Shown: positions 51,163 through 58,765 of the stretch, one piece after another | Numbering within the stretch: the first letter of the stretch is position 1 | How the letters are laid out: each line of letters starts with the position of its first letter | DNA from: Fibrobacter sp. UWB10 | GTDB lineage: Bacteria > Fibrobacterota > Fibrobacteria > Fibrobacterales > Fibrobacteraceae | Reading direction: 5' to 3' | DNA: 64,000 nt | Assembly: GCF_900182935.1 (NCBI RefSeq) | Contig: NZ_FXUE01000002.1 | Span: 62,001-126,000 of the forward strand | Translations under genes and position numbers: made by a program | Notes under the pieces: generated by a model | Databases searched by the model: none | What the model saw: the letters and a program-made list of their open reading frames with translations, nothing else | Told to the model about the DNA's origin: nothing

Positions 51163-52329
51163 GTGAAGATTTTTAACATTTTTGCACTGTCCATTCTCCT
51201 AGCCCTGCTCGCAGCATGTGGCGATGAATCCTCTTCTTCCGTTTCGCCGGAACCCCGCCAGTGCGAGGAACAGAACGATGACTGCGACGACGCAAGTTCT
51301 AGCAGTGAAAAAATTTCCAAAAATTCTTCTAGCTCGCAAAAGAGCACCGATAAGGGCAAGTCTTCTTCTAGCGAGAAGAATGCGAAGGAATCTAGCTCCT
51401 CGGCAGCAACCAAGAATTCTTCTAGCTCCGTTGATGGCGACAAGAGCAGTTCTTCTGTCAAAAAAGAAGAATCTAGCAGCAGTGTTGTGAAAGCTTCATC
51501 TTCAAGCGTTACGCCGAAGTCGAGCAGCAGCGAAGAAGTTAAGCAGTCTTCTTCGAGTGTTGTTGCTTCGAGCAGTAGCATAAAGTCTTCCTCCAGCGTC
51601 ACACCGAAGTCAAGTAGTAGCGAAGCTTATCAGCATTGGTTTCCTTTGAATGGTGATTTAAATGATAAGTATGCTAAGTTTACGGACCCTCGCGATAAAC
51701 GTGAGTATTATTATATCCAGATCGACGGCAAGGATACGGCTGGCGAAGCCGCCTCTATCAAGGTGATGGCTGAAAATCTGAATGTTGGTGAGATGGTTCG
51801 GGGATTTAAAGATCAGAAAGATGATTCGAAAATAGAACGTTACTGCTACGATAATGATACAACCAATTGTGATCGTTATGGAGGCCTCTATCAGTGGGCT
51901 GAAATGATGCAGTTGCCGTTCGAATGCAATAGTAAGAGTTGTGCCGATTCGATAAAGCCCAATCATCAAGGTGTATGTCCTGAAGGTTGGCGCTTGCTGA
52001 CATATAATGATTTCTACATCATTGTCAACAGTAACGGAAATACGCATGGCGTTGAGGGCGTACGTTCTTCCTTTGGCTTTGGTGGGTATAATACAACTGG
52101 TTACAGCCTTGTCGGTGCTGGGGCAAGAGTGTTGGTAAATGAGGTTGGTGGTTTTGATTCTCTTAATGAATTGACCGCTTGGTATTATCCGACAGAAATC
52201 ACTGTAAAAAACATTGTGTATCCAAATGCAGGCCACACAAACTCTTCGGATACCCATATGTATAGTAGAGATATCTATAACTATACAAAGTTAGAAGGTT
52301 TCTCCGTTCGTTGTGTAATGGTTGAATAA
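51163..52329 (+). CDS. FISUMP-domain lipoprotein with long poly-Ser linker
   Basis: 388 residues from the GTG at 51163; GGAGG lies six bases upstream, and the lipoprotein signal (IFALSILLALLAAC) starts at once, so an in-frame ATG 13 codons earlier is rejected. Residues about 25-165 are a linker of SSSS blocks alternating with Lys/Glu/Val. The C-terminal part is the 'Fibrobacter succinogenes major paralogous domain': YYYIQIDGKDTAGEAASIKVMAENLNVG, CDRYGGLYQWAEMMQLP, CPEGWRLLTYNDF and FSVRCVMV at the end. The domain resembles formylglycine-enzyme/C-type-lectin-like folds and is highly multiplied in Fibrobacter; its function is unproven. Confidence 0.94.
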   Translation: MKIFNIFALSILLALLAACGDESSSSVSPEPRQCEEQNDDCDDASSSSEKISKNSSSSQKSTDKGKSSSSEKNAKESSSSAATKNSSSSVDGDKSSSSVKKEESSSSVVKASSSSVTPKSSSSEEVKQSSSSVVASSSSIKSSSSVTPKSSSSEAYQHWFPLNGDLNDKYAKFTDPRDKREYYYIQIDGKDTAGEAASIKVMAENLNVGEMVRGFKDQKDDSKIERYCYDNDTTNCDRYGGLYQWAEMMQLPFECNSKSCADSIKPNHQGVCPEGWRLLTYNDFYIIVNSNGNTHGVEGVRSSFGFGGYNTTGYSLVGAGARVLVNEVGGFDSLNELTAWYYPTEITVKNIVYPNAGHTNSSDTHMYSRDIYNYTKLEGFSVRCVMVE

Positions 52330-52375
52330 CCATCTCTTTCAAACTGTAAAATTTTAAATAAAAAATCAAAAACTA

Positions 52376-52395
52376 GGCATTCCATATGGAATGCC
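52376..52395. repeat. 20-base perfect palindrome
   Basis: GGCATTCCAT followed directly by its reverse complement. It lies 13 bases before the ATG of the broken small ORF and about 45 bases after the FISUMP stop, so it may be a terminator-like hairpin (no T-run) or an operator. Confidence 0.85.
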
Positions 52396-52425
52396 ATTGG
52401 GAGTTATTATGTCCAAGAAAAGCGC

Positions 52426-52492
52426 GCAAGGCTCAACTGCGCGGGCGCTAGCGCACGCATAGGGGAGCCGCAGCAGCGGACGGCGTAGCCGT
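52426..52492 (+). repeat. GC-rich palindromic insert 1
   Basis: Contains nested inverted repeats: GGCTC (52430) with GAGCC (52465), GCGC-TA-GCGC in the middle, and GACGGC-GTA-GCCGTC at its right end. It appears to interrupt the small ORF. Confidence 0.5.
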
Positions 52493-52543
52493 CAACAACA
52501 TTAAGAACAACAAGAAAAATTCCACTCGTAAGAACTACAAAAT

Positions 52544-52620
52544 GGACGCCTAAAGGCGTCTACGGCTGCGTTCGGTCATGCCAAAACGCAAGCGTTTTGT
52601 CGCGACACTCACTTGCACGC
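52544..52620 (+). repeat. Intergenic hairpin repeat, copy 3 (insert 2)
   Basis: GACGCC-TAAA-GGCGTC (52545-52560) is followed by TTCGGTCATG, the inner hairpin AAAACGC-AA-GCGTTTT (52583-52598) and TCGCGACACTCACTTGC. CGGTCATG, hairpin and CGCGAC-CTC match the copy at 25920 in order and spacing, although they are 26 kb apart. Between 52652 and 52740 more short GC-rich palindromes occur (GGCCGAAGGCC, TCCGCGTGCGGA). Confidence 0.65.
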
Positions 52621-52768
52621 TACTGAAGCTCTTGAACCGCGCCTGCACTAAAGCGACGGCGAATGCCTGGCCGCAAAGCGGACAGTAAAGGCCGAAGGCC
52701 GTAATTTGTCCGCGTGCGGAGCAGGCTGAGCCGGAACGCTGTTTTTCAGGGATGGGAGAAGAGAAGTC

Positions 52769-52855
52769 GGGGGTTTTAGGGGGCGGAGCCCCTTAGGCGA
52801 GGGGGTGTTGGAAGCCCCTGTTGGGGCTGCAAACAGGGGGAGGCTTCCCCCTTTT
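52769..52855. repeat. G-rich intergenic repeat, copy A
   Basis: GGGGTTTTAGGGG, CGGAGCCCC, TTAGGCGA, GGGGTG, then hairpins AGCCCC-TGTT-GGGGCT and GGGGGAGGCTTCCCCC. The beginning and end match the repeat at 60879, while the middle differs. It lies about 50 bases before the phosphohexomutase start. Confidence 0.8.
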
Positions 52856-52907
52856 GTTGTTGGGATTTTACTAAATTTCTCGCGAAAAAATCACAAAAGG
52901 ATCCCTT

Positions 52908-54521
52908 ATGGAAAACATTACCCAGATTTGGAAAAAGATTCAGTCCCCCGAATTCAACCCGGCTACCGATATGAACCTGGTTGAAACTGTCAAGCAGGTC
53001 GCCCTGACTTCTCAAGAGCCCGCCAAGGTGAGCTTTGGTACGTCTGGCTGGCGCGGCGAAATCGGTTCTGAATTTACGCTCCGCAACTTGCAGGTGGTGG
53101 GTGCCGCCATTGTGCGCCTCTATAAGGAAGCTACTCCTGAATTGTTCGAAGCTCTTGGCGTGAAGGACTTTGCCGAACTTCAGAAGCGCGGCGTGGTCGT
53201 GGGTCACGACAACCGCTTGCTCGGTCACGAATTCTGCGAAGCTGTGGCTGACCAGTTTGCCAAGGCCGGCGTGAAGGTCTACTACGGTGGCGAAATGCCG
53301 ACTCCGGAATTCAGCGCCGCTATCGAAATGCTCGGTGCAGCCTGCTCGATTAACATGACTCCGAGCCACAACCCGAGCCACTACAACGGTATCAAGTTCA
53401 ACCCGGCTGACGGCGGTCCTGCTGGTCCGGAAATCACGAACGTGATCACCAAACTCAGCAACGAAATGATGGCCACCTGGAAGTTTGAACCGGTGGGCAA
53501 GGTTGACTGGGAAATTATCGACTCCCTCAAGATTTACAAGGAATTCCTTGTGAAGCAGGGCACGATCAAGTTCGACTTGATCAAGGAATTTATCAAGAAG
53601 GGCCGCTTGACTCTCGTTTGCGACCACGTGCACGGTTCTACCCGCCGCCGTCCGGCTGCACTCCTCGACAATCCGGAATGCCTGATTACGCTCCGTAACG
53701 AAGATGATTCCCTGTTCGGCGGTATCGCTCCGGAACCGTCCAGCAAGAACCTCGAAAAGGTCCGCAAGGTCCTCGACGAAAGCAAGTCCTGGTTCCGCTT
53801 GGGCGCAATCTTTGACCCGGATGGCGACCGTATCCGTTTCTACGACGGTACTCGCGAAATCGATATGAACCAGTTCGGTGCTATCGCTTTCCACTACATG
53901 GCTACCTGGCGCAAGGAACAGGGCTGCGTGGCTAAGTCCGTTGCTACTTCTAACTTTGTGAACATCATTGCTGAAAAGCTCGGCGTGCCTGTGATGGAAA
54001 CTCCGGTGGGCTTCAAGAACTTCCGCCCGTGGCTTTCCCGCAATGCCAAGCAGAAGGCTCTCGTCGCTTTCGAAGAATCCGACGGTATCTCTGGCTTGAA
54101 CAACACGCTCGAAAAGGATGCCCAGTTCGGTCTCCTTATCGCTCTCGAAATTATGGCCAAGACGGGCAAGAACCTGGGTGAATACCTGGATGCCCTGTAC
54201 GAAGAATACGGCCGTTTCTACCCGACCCGCTCTGGTTTCGAAGTGGACAAGTCCCTCGTGGGCGAACCGCTGAAGGCCAAGGTGAACGCTATCGCCGATA
54301 TCGCCAAGCCGGGTGCTAAGGTCATGGTTGGCAACAACGAAAAGACCGTGAAGCAGCTCCTGACGCTCGACGGCGTGAAGGTGATCTTCGACGATGACTC
54401 CTGGATGCTGGTGCGTCCGTCTGGTACGGAACCGAAGGTCCGTATTTATACGGAATGCCGCAACCCGGATGAAAAGGACCCGATGTTCGAGGCTGCCAAG
54501 GCGCTGTTCTTCAAGAATTAA
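52908..54521 (+). CDS. Phosphohexomutase (phosphoglucomutase/phosphomannomutase family)
   Basis: 537 residues. The four family loops are in place: KVSFGTSGWRGEIG (near 45), the phosphoserine loop TPSHNPSHYNGIKF (near 148), the metal loop DPDGDRI (near 304) and the phosphate-binding RPSGTEPKVRIYTE (near 503), with GFKNFRPW and EESDGISGL between. It interconverts hexose 1- and 6-phosphates; glucose, mannose and glucosamine are all possible. Codon bias is strong, suggesting high expression. The next two genes follow at 24 and 31 bases and are probably in one unit. Confidence 0.92.
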   Translation: MENITQIWKKIQSPEFNPATDMNLVETVKQVALTSQEPAKVSFGTSGWRGEIGSEFTLRNLQVVGAAIVRLYKEATPELFEALGVKDFAELQKRGVVVGHDNRLLGHEFCEAVADQFAKAGVKVYYGGEMPTPEFSAAIEMLGAACSINMTPSHNPSHYNGIKFNPADGGPAGPEITNVITKLSNEMMATWKFEPVGKVDWEIIDSLKIYKEFLVKQGTIKFDLIKEFIKKGRLTLVCDHVHGSTRRRPAALLDNPECLITLRNEDDSLFGGIAPEPSSKNLEKVRKVLDESKSWFRLGAIFDPDGDRIRFYDGTREIDMNQFGAIAFHYMATWRKEQGCVAKSVATSNFVNIIAEKLGVPVMETPVGFKNFRPWLSRNAKQKALVAFEESDGISGLNNTLEKDAQFGLLIALEIMAKTGKNLGEYLDALYEEYGRFYPTRSGFEVDKSLVGEPLKAKVNAIADIAKPGAKVMVGNNEKTVKQLLTLDGVKVIFDDDSWMLVRPSGTEPKVRIYTECRNPDEKDPMFEAAKALFFKN

Positions 54522-54545
54522 TAAGCTTTTCAAAGGGAGGTTCCT

Positions 54546-55352
54546 ATGAAAAAACTTATAGTGTTTATTTGTTTGGTTTTTGTGGCGGTTTGCTCGGCGC
54601 AGTCGCTGAAGCCTGAATTCCAGGCTTTCTCGGGTGCGTTGCTCAAGCTGAAAAAGGCCGATAAGGGCTATCACAAGTTCCGCTTGACGGTCGATGTCGC
54701 TCCGTGGGCTTTCCAGGCTGACGGTGAAGTGCAGGCTCCGGGTGGTGACGGCGATGCTTTGATCACGGGCCTTTTTGACGGTGACGTCTATGCCGTGCTT
54801 GCTTATGTGCCTTCGGCATCTCCTGGTTCCGACGGTAAGGAATATCAGGTGGGCTTGTTCGACATGATGCTCTTCTTTGAAGACGAACCGACCCGAATCC
54901 GTAACCTGCGCTTTAAGCTTTTGCCGCCGGCAAATGACGAATGGGCCATGGGCATTCTGAAGGATGCTCTGGAATCTGGTTCCTTGCTCGGTAACGTGTG
55001 GGGCGGTAAGTACGACAAGGCCATCACGAAGGCCTCTGCTGACCCGCTCGACAAGGCGAAACTCCGCGCCCTGCAGAAGAAGGGCGAAAAGAAGCCTGAA
55101 GAAGAAGCTACCATTACGACTCGCAAGCGCCGTGTGGAGGCAAGCGACGAAGAAGTAGCTCCGAAGAAGAAAAAGAAAAAAAAAGTCGAAGAAGAAGAGG
55201 CAACGCTGAATAAGCGCAAGCGCCGCGTCGAAGAAGAAGACGAACCTGCTCCGACCAAGAAGAAAAAGAAGAAAAAAGTTTCTGGCGATCCCTGCGACGA
55301 TCCGAACTTGACTGTGAAGGAACGCCGTCGTTGCCAACTGAAAAACAAGTAA
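54546..55352 (+). CDS. Secreted protein with repeated Lys/Glu-rich tail, unknown function
   Basis: 268 residues. The signal peptide is MKKLIVFICLVFVAVCSA; GGGAGG precedes the start. Residues 20-165 form a compact domain with no recognised family (FRLTVDVAPWAFQADGEVQAPGGDG, LFDMMLFFEDEPTRIRNLRFKLLP). From about 180 the sequence is low complexity with a doubled unit: RKRRVE, acidic, AP, then a run of seven Lys, and V. It ends SGDPCDDPNLTVKERRRCQLKNK with two Cys. The tail is strongly charged and may contact acidic polymers, or the unit may have grown by slippage. Placed between a phosphohexomutase and yebC, probably co-transcribed. Confidence 0.75.
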   Translation: MKKLIVFICLVFVAVCSAQSLKPEFQAFSGALLKLKKADKGYHKFRLTVDVAPWAFQADGEVQAPGGDGDALITGLFDGDVYAVLAYVPSASPGSDGKEYQVGLFDMMLFFEDEPTRIRNLRFKLLPPANDEWAMGILKDALESGSLLGNVWGGKYDKAITKASADPLDKAKLRALQKKGEKKPEEEATITTRKRRVEASDEEVAPKKKKKKKVEEEEATLNKRKRRVEEEDEPAPTKKKKKKKVSGDPCDDPNLTVKERRRCQLKNK

Positions 55353-55383
55353 TTTTTTAACTAAAACCAATTAGAGGTAATCT

Positions 55384-56127
55384 ATGTCCGGTCACTCCAA
55401 ATGGGCCACCACCAAACGCAAGAAGGCCAAGACTGACGTTGCTCGCGCCAAGGCTTGGAACAAGCTGATTAAGGAAATCTCCATTGCTGCTAAGCTCGGC
55501 GGCGGAAACCCCGACGCAAACCCGCGTCTGCGTGCCGCTATTCTTAAGTCCAAGAGCCAGAGCTTGCCGACCAAGAACATCGAAAGCGCCATTGCCAAGG
55601 GTACGGGTGCCAACTCCGGTACCGAAATGACGGAACCGTTGTACGAAGGACGCGGCCCGGGTGGCATTGCCATCATGGTGCAGTGCCTGACCGACAACAA
55701 GGTTCGTACCGTTGCCGAAATCCGCAACATCTTTAACAAGAACAACGGCGCCATGGGCGAATCCGGTTCCGTTTCTTGGGCTTTCACCTACAAGGGTGTG
55801 ATCATCGTTGACGCTGAAAAGTATCCGGAAGACAAGGTCATGGACCTCGTTCTCGAAGCCGGTGCCGAAGACATGTCCACCGAAGACGGCGTGCATGAAA
55901 TCTCCACCTCTCCGGAAGCTTTCGACGCTGTGTCCAAGGCTCTCGAAGCTGCCGGTATCGAAATGATGAGCGCAGAAATCACCTACGTCGCTAACGACCC
56001 GGTGAAGCTCGGTCACGACGATGCTCAGAAGCTCCTCAAGCTCATCGACAAGTTCGAAGATCACGACGACGTTCAGGACGTTTATCACAACGCCGAAATC
56101 GACGAAGCCGATATGGACGCGGAATAA
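55384..56127 (+). CDS. yebC: YebC/PmpR-family regulator
   Basis: 247 residues with the family N-terminus GHSKWATTKRKKAKTDVARAKAWNKLIKEI, then GGNPDANPRLRAAI, LPTKNIESAIAKG, and YEGRGPGGIAIMVQCLTDNK. YebC proteins were first described as transcriptional regulators; more recent work on the family links some members to translation at proline stretches. An AGAGG ribosome site precedes the ATG. A terminator follows at 56151. Confidence 0.96.
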   Translation: MSGHSKWATTKRKKAKTDVARAKAWNKLIKEISIAAKLGGGNPDANPRLRAAILKSKSQSLPTKNIESAIAKGTGANSGTEMTEPLYEGRGPGGIAIMVQCLTDNKVRTVAEIRNIFNKNNGAMGESGSVSWAFTYKGVIIVDAEKYPEDKVMDLVLEAGAEDMSTEDGVHEISTSPEAFDAVSKALEAAGIEMMSAEITYVANDPVKLGHDDAQKLLKLIDKFEDHDDVQDVYHNAEIDEADMDAE

Positions 56128-56150
56128 TCTTTTTCTACAAAGATTCAAAA

Positions 56151-56180
56151 AGCCGATTGCCAAAAGCAGTCGGTTTTTTT
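56151..56180 (+). terminator. Terminator after yebC
   Basis: AGCCGATTGC, CAAAA, GCAGTCGGTT followed by T-rich sequence; one wobble pair in the stem. Confidence 0.88.
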
Positions 56181-56243
56181 GTGCGTTTGCACACTTTTTA
56201 AATAGAAAAATTGCCGAATTTGTGCTTTTTGTCGAATAAATGA

Positions 56244-56251
56244 TATATTTG
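56244..56251 (+). promoter_or_regulatory. TATATTTG promoter box
   Basis: TATATTTG stands 19 bases before the ATG at 56271, with TTTG (56219-56222 region) about 21 bases before it. That matches the TTTG / TAnnTTTG layout of Bacteroidota promoters best of all sites in the window. AAAAGGAG follows as the ribosome site. Confidence 0.5.
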
Positions 56252-56270
56252 TGAAAAAAGGAGAACTTAT

Positions 56271-57086
56271 ATGAAATGCCGAAAGAGTTTATTTGTATCT
56301 AGTTTTGCCCTGGCTGTTTTGCTTGGGGCTGGTGTTTCTGCCCAGGCCAAGGAATGGGAGCAGGCCTTCGTGGTGAACCTAACCCGTCATGAAGTAGGTG
56401 AGCCAACCTATGGCTATACTAAATGGGGCTTTTCTAAAGACAGTCTTGTTGAGATAGAACCGGGTGTTGCTATCGAGGGCACGTATTGGAATGTGAATGA
56501 AACTTGTGTATGTAATATTATTAGGTTTGGCGCCTGTGAACTTTTTCTTGAGCATTGGAACTTTTTTGACTTGGACCAAAACTATTGGAATGTAGTTCTG
56601 GGCGATAGCTTGAAAGCGGGAGTTGCCCTAGACTTGAACGATACGACTGCTTTTGTTGCGACTCCTAGTAGTAAGTCTTCTTTGATAGATACTTATAAAT
56701 TTACCTCGAAAGAAGGTTCGACGGCGAATGATACGAATTACTTTGTTTATAGAAAAGATTCTACTTATTACGCCCTTTGCCAATATATAACAGTGTATAA
56801 TCGTTCTGAAAATTGGAGCGATGATACGGAAACGGGGTTCCCTGCCTATTTTGTGCATCAGTGCATTTTCCAAGATGATGGAACGCCTACGTTTAGCAAG
56901 ATTCCTATGTATACGGGTGAATTACCGGAGGGAAAACCTGTGGATCCGCCTTCTGTTGTCGCGAAGCCTTTGCGTAAAAAGGTGGAACCTGTTGCCGACA
57001 AACCGTATTTGGTGAATGGAAAGTCGGCTAAGAAAAATTCTGCGAGCGGTATACGTGTTGAGAAGGAGCGCGTCTACCGACAATAA
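56271..57086 (+). CDS. Secreted protein of unknown function
   Basis: 271 residues with a clear signal peptide (SLFVSSFALAVLLGAGVSAQA). The mature part starts KEWEQAFVVNLTRHEVGEPTYGYTKWGF and contains several Cys and aromatic residues (ETCVCNIIRFGACELFLEHW). The C-terminal 55 residues are Pro/Lys-rich and basic (VAKPLRKKVEPVADKPYLVNGKSAKK), ending RVEKERVYRQ. This basic end recalls the tails of other exported Fibrobacter proteins, but the DLKGR motif is missing. No family is recognised. Stand-alone, with its own promoter box and ribosome site and a terminator at 57089. Confidence 0.78.
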   Translation: MKCRKSLFVSSFALAVLLGAGVSAQAKEWEQAFVVNLTRHEVGEPTYGYTKWGFSKDSLVEIEPGVAIEGTYWNVNETCVCNIIRFGACELFLEHWNFFDLDQNYWNVVLGDSLKAGVALDLNDTTAFVATPSSKSSLIDTYKFTSKEGSTANDTNYFVYRKDSTYYALCQYITVYNRSENWSDDTETGFPAYFVHQCIFQDDGTPTFSKIPMYTGELPEGKPVDPPSVVAKPLRKKVEPVADKPYLVNGKSAKKNSASGIRVEKERVYRQ

Positions 57087-57088
57087 AA

Positions 57089-57117
57089 AAAATGGCAACC
57101 TGATGGCTGCCATTTTT
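57089..57117. terminator. Bidirectional terminator between converging genes
   Basis: AAAATGGCA pairs with TGCCATTTT around a ten-base loop; T-runs on both strands. It ends both the unknown secreted gene and the amidase operon. Confidence 0.88.
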
Positions 57118-57128
57118 TGTGAGATTTA

Positions 57129-58292
57129 TTATTGGCGACCGAGTGTTTCACGGTAGTTGTGGACCGCGGCCTTGTAATTGCTGACTGCCTTTGAAATGCG
57201 GGAGGCAATGTCTGCTTGGGCCTTGTTGGTCATCATGTAGGCTTCTTCTTCAGGGTTGCTGATAAAGCCGATTTCGAAGAGGACTGCAGGCATTAACGCG
57301 CCTACGAGCACCATGAATCCGGCACCACCGACGCCGCCACCTTGGCGCTTGATTTTGCCGTCATCGAAGGCCTTGAGCATTTGTTCGGTGAACATGTAAC
57401 TGTTCTGCTTGTACTTTTCCAAGCGGGCTTCAAGCTTGAACCATTCGAGCGGAGAAAGTTCTTCTTTGGCATTCTTTTCGCCGTAGAGAGTGGCCACCTT
57501 GTTTTCGCGGCGGGCAATGGCTTTGTCTTCTTCGCTTTCGGGAGCGCGAAGCACGTACACATGGTAGCCCTTGATTTGCTTTTTGCGCTCGGGGCTTGCG
57601 TCGATGGCGTTACAGTGCAGGCTAATGAACAAGTCGCCGTCCCATTGGTTGGCGAGGTTCGCGCGTTCGCCGAGCTCGATGAACACGTCTTTGTCGCGGG
57701 TCATTTTGACCTTGAAGCCTTCTTTTTCAAGTTCCTTCTTTAAGAGCTTGCCGACGGCGAGTACGATGTCTTTTTCGTTGGAATTCTTGCCCTGGGCGCC
57801 GGTGTCCTTGCCGCCGTGGCCGGGGTCGATCACGATGGTCTTGACTTCGCGGGTGCCTGCGGTTTCATTTTTCGGGGTGGCAACTGGTGTTGTCTTTGCT
57901 GTGGCGGCTGCGGGCGCGGCGGCGACTTTTACGGAAGACGATGAGACTTTCGCGAGGGAGCTGCTGCTTGCAGGAGCGACCGCGGCGGTTTGCGTGTTGC
58001 CGGCCTTGTACAGGTTTGCGACGTCGAGAGAATCGAGCAGAATGTGTCCGTCTGCAATTTCGGGCGCATGCTTGAGGTCTACCGACTTGCCGTGGGTATT
58101 TACGTAGGGGAGCCCGATGGCGAACTTGAGCGTGTCGCTTTCGCCTGCGAGAATGAATGTCTTTTGAACGGGGAACCAGTGGAAGCTGGCCTTGTGCTGC
58201 TTGGCGACTTGTTCGGCATCGACCATGTTGGCAGCCCAGGCGCTAGTCGCGAGAGCCACGCAAACGAGTATGTGCCAAACAAGGTTTCTCAT
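57129..58292 (-). CDS. N-acetylmuramoyl-L-alanine amidase (Amidase_3)
   Basis: 387 residues, exported (signal ending ATSAWAA). It cuts the amide bond between N-acetylmuramic acid and the stem peptide. The N-terminal 100 residues form a beta-rich accessory domain; a Ser/Ala/Thr linker follows. The zinc amidase begins IVIDPGHGGKDTGAQG (near 155, first His), with NEKDIVL (Glu), ISLHCNA (second His) and AVLFEIGFISNPEE (catalytic Glu). An inserted helix region (EEKNAKEELSPLEWFKLEARL) resembles the regulatory helix of AmiA/B/C. The start overlaps the smpB stop as TAATG. Confidence 0.94.
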   Translation of the reverse strand: MRNLVWHILVCVALATSAWAANMVDAEQVAKQHKASFHWFPVQKTFILAGESDTLKFAIGLPYVNTHGKSVDLKHAPEIADGHILLDSLDVANLYKAGNTQTAAVAPASSSSLAKVSSSSVKVAAAPAAATAKTTPVATPKNETAGTREVKTIVIDPGHGGKDTGAQGKNSNEKDIVLAVGKLLKKELEKEGFKVKMTRDKDVFIELGERANLANQWDGDLFISLHCNAIDASPERKKQIKGYHVYVLRAPESEEDKAIARRENKVATLYGEKNAKEELSPLEWFKLEARLEKYKQNSYMFTEQMLKAFDDGKIKRQGGGVGGAGFMVLVGALMPAVLFEIGFISNPEEEAYMMTNKAQADIASRISKAVSNYKAAVHNYRETLGRQ

Positions 58293-58762
58293 TAGCGGTG
58301 AGCCTTTGCCGCACGGGCCATTTCGAGTTTTGCATCGCGGTTGATGATATCCTGGCGCTTGTCGCGCTGATCCTTACCGCGGCAGATTCCCATTTCGAGC
58401 TTAGCGCGGCGATTCTTGAAGTAGAGCTTCAAGGGAATGAGCGTGCAACCCTTTTGCTCCTTGGCCTTGCGCATCTTGGCAATTTCGTGCACATGGGCCA
58501 AGAGCTTGCGGCGCCTTGCCGGAAAATGATTGAAACGGTTGGCGAAAAGGTATTCGTCGATGTGGGCACCCACGAGCCAGATTTCGTTCTTGGTTTCGTC
58601 GATGTCAATCCACGCTTCGCCCAAAGTGCACTTGCCATCGCGGATAGATTTAACTTCCGAACCGATCAGCATGATACCTACTTCGAAGGTTTCGTCTACG
58701 AAGTAGAGGTGGTTTGCCTTGCGGTTTACGATGACCGGCGTACTCTGTTCTTTTTTCGCCAT
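58292..58762 (-). CDS. smpB: SsrA-binding protein SmpB
   Basis: 156 residues. Brings tmRNA to stalled ribosomes. Seen: VNRKANHLYFVDETFEVGIMLIGSEVKSIRDGKCTLGEAWIDID, NRFNHFPARRRKLLAH and KGCTLIPLKLYFKNRRAKLEMGICRGKDQRDKRQDI. Normal length. Middle of an argC-obgE-smpB-amidase run: three bases after obgE and sharing one base with the amidase gene. Confidence 0.97.
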   Translation of the reverse strand: MAKKEQSTPVIVNRKANHLYFVDETFEVGIMLIGSEVKSIRDGKCTLGEAWIDIDETKNEIWLVGAHIDEYLFANRFNHFPARRRKLLAHVHEIAKMRKAKEQKGCTLIPLKLYFKNRRAKLEMGICRGKDQRDKRQDIINRDAKLEMARAAKAHR

Positions 58763-58765
58763 TCG

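Larger units (their letters stand above)
52409..52651 (+). pseudogene. Small ORF apparently split by two palindromic repeats
   Basis: With GGGAG upstream, an ATG at 52409 starts MSKKSA before the frame runs into GC-rich palindromes and a stop at 52460. A codon-like stretch resumes at 52494 with NNIKNNKKNSTRKNYKMDA (52494-52550, then TAA), and again at 52619 with ATEALEPRLH (stop at 52649). The three pieces use the favoured codons of this genome (AAC, AAG, GAC, GCC). Removing about 67 bases (52426-52492) and about 71 bases (52550-52620) would restore one frame of about 34 residues. I recognise no family. The interpretation is inference; the pieces could be chance. Confidence 0.4.

Noticed and set aside
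52776-55370. An 864-codon open frame on the - strand across the phosphohexomutase and following gene
   Set aside because: Antisense to two well-supported genes, His/Phe/Val-rich and without recognisable motifs; it arises from strong codon bias.
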